Source: an uncultured Lacticaseibacillus sp.
GTDB lineage: Bacteria; Bacillota; Bacilli; Lactobacillales; Lactobacillaceae
Direction of reading: 5' to 3'
NCBI GenBank assembly: GCA_934339215.1
Contig: CAKRHU010000010.1
Span: forward strand, 1 to 13,875
DNA length: 13,875 nt
Below are positions 11,862-13,875 of the stretch, piece after piece (the stretch's first letter is position 1; each line of letters starts with the position of its first letter). The translations under genes were made by a program, and so were the position numbers. The notes below the pieces were generated by a model, which worked only from the letters and a program-made list of their open reading frames with translations, had not been told where the DNA came from and made no database searches.

Positions 11862-13875
11862 GCAAAAGATTCGAAGATCCAAAATATTTTACCAACCGCG
11901 AATTGTCTTGGGTCGCCTTCAATGATCGCGTGTTAGAAGAAGCCCGTGACCGCGAAAATCCGCTGCTAGAACGCGTGCGGTTTTTAGGCATCACCCAATC
12001 CAACCTCGATGAATTCTTCAATGTGCGCGTCGCCTCGTTGCGCAAAATGGTCGCGGTCAACTTCCAGCGCCCAGACGCGGCTGGCATGACGCCAAGTGAT
12101 CAACTCGAAGGCATTTCCAAAGCCGTCCACACCATGGTCGATAAGCAGTACAACACTTGGTCGCGCATGTTGCGGCCAGCGCTTGAAGATGTCAACGTCC
12201 GCTTGCGGGATTTTGATGAGTTGAGCGATCGCCAACATGAATTTGTCGATGATTATTTTCATCAAGAGTTATATGCCGTATTGACGCCGATGGGTGTGGA
12301 CCCGACGCGGCCATTTCCATTTTTAAGCAATAACTCGTTGAACCTCGCCATTCGTCTGCAAAAAGACGAAGAAGCCAAAGCCTTTGCCTTGGTGCAAGTG
12401 CCTGACGTGTTCCCCCGGGTGGTGCGCCTGCCGGATGCGCCCAATGACTTCATTTTGCTAGAAACCATCATCGAGCACTACTTGGATGAATTGTTTGTCG
12501 GCGCCACGATTCAAGAATGCGCGGTGTTCCGCGTGACGCGGGATATGGATCTGGATGTGGCGGAAGAAGACACGTCAGATTTAATGAAAGAGATCCAATC
12601 CCAGCTCAAAAAGCGCCAACACGGCAAAGTCATGCGCTTAGAATATGACGCTGACATGGGCAAATACTTGAAGAAGCACTTGCTCAAAGGCTTGGAATTG
12701 ACTTCCGACGCGGATCTTTATGCGATCAAAGGGCCGATCGACTTGAATTTAATGTCTAAGTTGGCCAAGCAAGTCCAGAATTTACCTGAGTTGAGTTTCC
12801 CGAAGTTCACGCCGTTTCGCGCGACAGAACTCAAAGGCAACTTGTTTGATGTGATCCGCGACCATGATGTGTTGTTGCAGCATCCTTATGAATCCTTTGC
12901 GACGGTGGTGGATTTTATCCATCAAGCCGCCGTCGATCCGCAAGTGCTTGCGGTGAAAATGACGCTGTATCGTGTGTCCTCGAAATCCCCGATCATCAGC
13001 TCCTTGAAACTCGCCGCGCAAAACGGCAAGCAAGTTACCGTACTGGTTGAGCTCAAAGCGCGTTTTGATGAAGAAAATAATGTGCACTGGGCCCAAGAGC
13101 TGGAACGCGCCGGCTGTCACGTGATTTACGGGCTGGTCGGTTTGAAGACGCACTCCAAGTTAGCCCTAGTGGTGCGCCGCGAAGAATCAGGCATTCGCCG
13201 GTATATGCACATGGCCACTGGGAACTACAACGATGTCACGGCTAATTTCTACACCGACATGGGCTTGTTCACCGCCAATGCCGAAATGGGCGCTGATGCC
13301 AGCAACATTTTCAACATGTTGTCAGGCTTTTCAGAACCGGCCTACTTTCACAAGTTGGTGATCGCGCCGATGGGCATTCGCGACCACTTGATCGACAACA
13401 TCAATCAAGAGATCCAAAATGCCAAAGCGGGTCGCAAAGCGTTGATCCGCATGAAAATGAACTCCTTGTCAGACACCCGGATGATTCAAGCGTTGTATGC
13501 CGCCAGTGCAGCTGGGGTCAAAATTGAGTTGATCGTGCGCGGCATCTGCAACTTGAAAGTCGGCATTCCCGGCGTTTCAGAAAATATCACGGTGCACTCG
13601 ATCGTCGGGCGCTTCTTGGAACATAGTCGGATCTATTATTTCTATGCCAACGGGGATGAAACCTTGTACTTGTCCAGTGCCGACTTGATGAAGCGCAATT
13701 TATCCCGGCGCGTGGAATTGTTGTTCCCAATTTTGTCAGATGATGTGCATGAAAAAGTGATGCAGATCTTTGACACCATGTGGTCAGATACCGTTAAAAC
13801 ACGGTTATTGCAACCAGATGCCACTTGGGAGCGGGTCGACTTGCGCGGTAAGACCTTGATCGATTCACAGCAGAT
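11858..13875 (+). CDS. ppk: Polyphosphate kinase 1 (right end outside window)
   Basis: The enzyme reversibly polymerises the gamma phosphate of ATP into polyphosphate. The window shows 672 residues without a stop codon; family members are roughly 690-720 aa, so only a short C-terminal tail is missing. YFTNRELSWVAFNDRVLEEA (10-29) opens the N domain, and ITQSNLDEFFNVRVASLRKM follows. The C-terminal catalytic half shows KMTLYRVSS, LVELKARFDEENN and GLKTHSK. His432 corresponds to the autophosphorylated His435 of E. coli, and His589 in LEHSRIYYF to E. coli His592. MATGNYND and LSSADLMKRNLSRRVE are also conserved. The ATG overlaps the ppx TGA, which implies coupled translation. In several lactobacilli a second ppx follows ppk; whether that is true here lies outside the window. 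Confidence 0.97.
   Translation, partial: MSKRFEDPKYFTNRELSWVAFNDRVLEEARDRENPLLERVRFLGITQSNLDEFFNVRVASLRKMVAVNFQRPDAAGMTPSDQLEGISKAVHTMVDKQYNTWSRMLRPALEDVNVRLRDFDELSDRQHEFVDDYFHQELYAVLTPMGVDPTRPFPFLSNNSLNLAIRLQKDEEAKAFALVQVPDVFPRVVRLPDAPNDFILLETIIEHYLDELFVGATIQECAVFRVTRDMDLDVAEEDTSDLMKEIQSQLKKRQHGKVMRLEYDADMGKYLKKHLLKGLELTSDADLYAIKGPIDLNLMSKLAKQVQNLPELSFPKFTPFRATELKGNLFDVIRDHDVLLQHPYESFATVVDFIHQAAVDPQVLAVKMTLYRVSSKSPIISSLKLAAQNGKQVTVLVELKARFDEENNVHWAQELERAGCHVIYGLVGLKTHSKLALVVRREESGIRRYMHMATGNYNDVTANFYTDMGLFTANAEMGADASNIFNMLSGFSEPAYFHKLVIAPMGIRDHLIDNINQEIQNAKAGRKALIRMKMNSLSDTRMIQALYAASAAGVKIELIVRGICNLKVGIPGVSENITVHSIVGRFLEHSRIYYFYANGDETLYLSSADLMKRNLSRRVELLFPILSDDVHEKVMQIFDTMWSDTVKTRLLQPDATWERVDLRGKTLIDSQQ

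Noticed and set aside
11572..13153. Minus-strand open frames inside ppk (up to 171 codons)
   Set aside because: They are shadows of the strongly conserved ppk reading frame and have no ribosome binding sites or recognisable products.

Overview
The window looks like the chromosome of a low-to-mid-GC Gram-positive bacterium. A lactobacillus (Lactobacillales, possibly the Lacticaseibacillus group) is the best guess. The reasons are strong AGGAGG-type ribosome binding sites, U-tailed intrinsic terminators, lipobox-type lipoproteins, short ATGA overlaps, and a ppx-ppk gene pair of the kind known in lactobacilli. This assignment is inferred from style and gene content only. No rRNA, tRNA, CRISPR array, transposase or phage gene was seen.

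Positions 1-6896 hold a complete branched-chain amino acid (Leu/Ile/Val) ABC importer. A promoter at 117-145 drives a short leader. The leader contains a 25-codon leucine-rich ORF (183-260), then overlapping alternative hairpins and an intrinsic terminator (324-355). Next come two tandem paralogous substrate-binding lipoproteins of exactly equal length: livJ copy 1 at 419-1612 and livJ copy 2 at 1804-2997, the second with its own promoter. A 523-nt intergenic region with three long inverted repeats follows. Then comes the compact operon livH-livM-livG-livF (3521-6842), closed by a strong terminator. The leader has the layout of a ribosome-mediated transcription attenuator that senses charged tRNA-Leu, and it is the most interesting regulatory object in the window.

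Positions 6897-9253 hold three genes: a two-helix membrane protein with a Ser/Lys-rich linker (unknown function), an opposing small lipoprotein gene (unknown function), and a divergent LacI/GalR-family regulator. The lipoprotein-regulator intergenic region carries a near-consensus cre/LacI-type operator and a perfect palindrome.

Positions 9214-10186 hold a bidirectional terminator and an aldo/keto reductase on the minus strand. Positions 10187-13875 start with a divergent promoter region. It is followed by a Ppx/GppA-HD protein whose phosphate-binding and HD signature residues are altered, and by polyphosphate kinase 1. The two overlap by four bases, and the kinase runs off the right edge.
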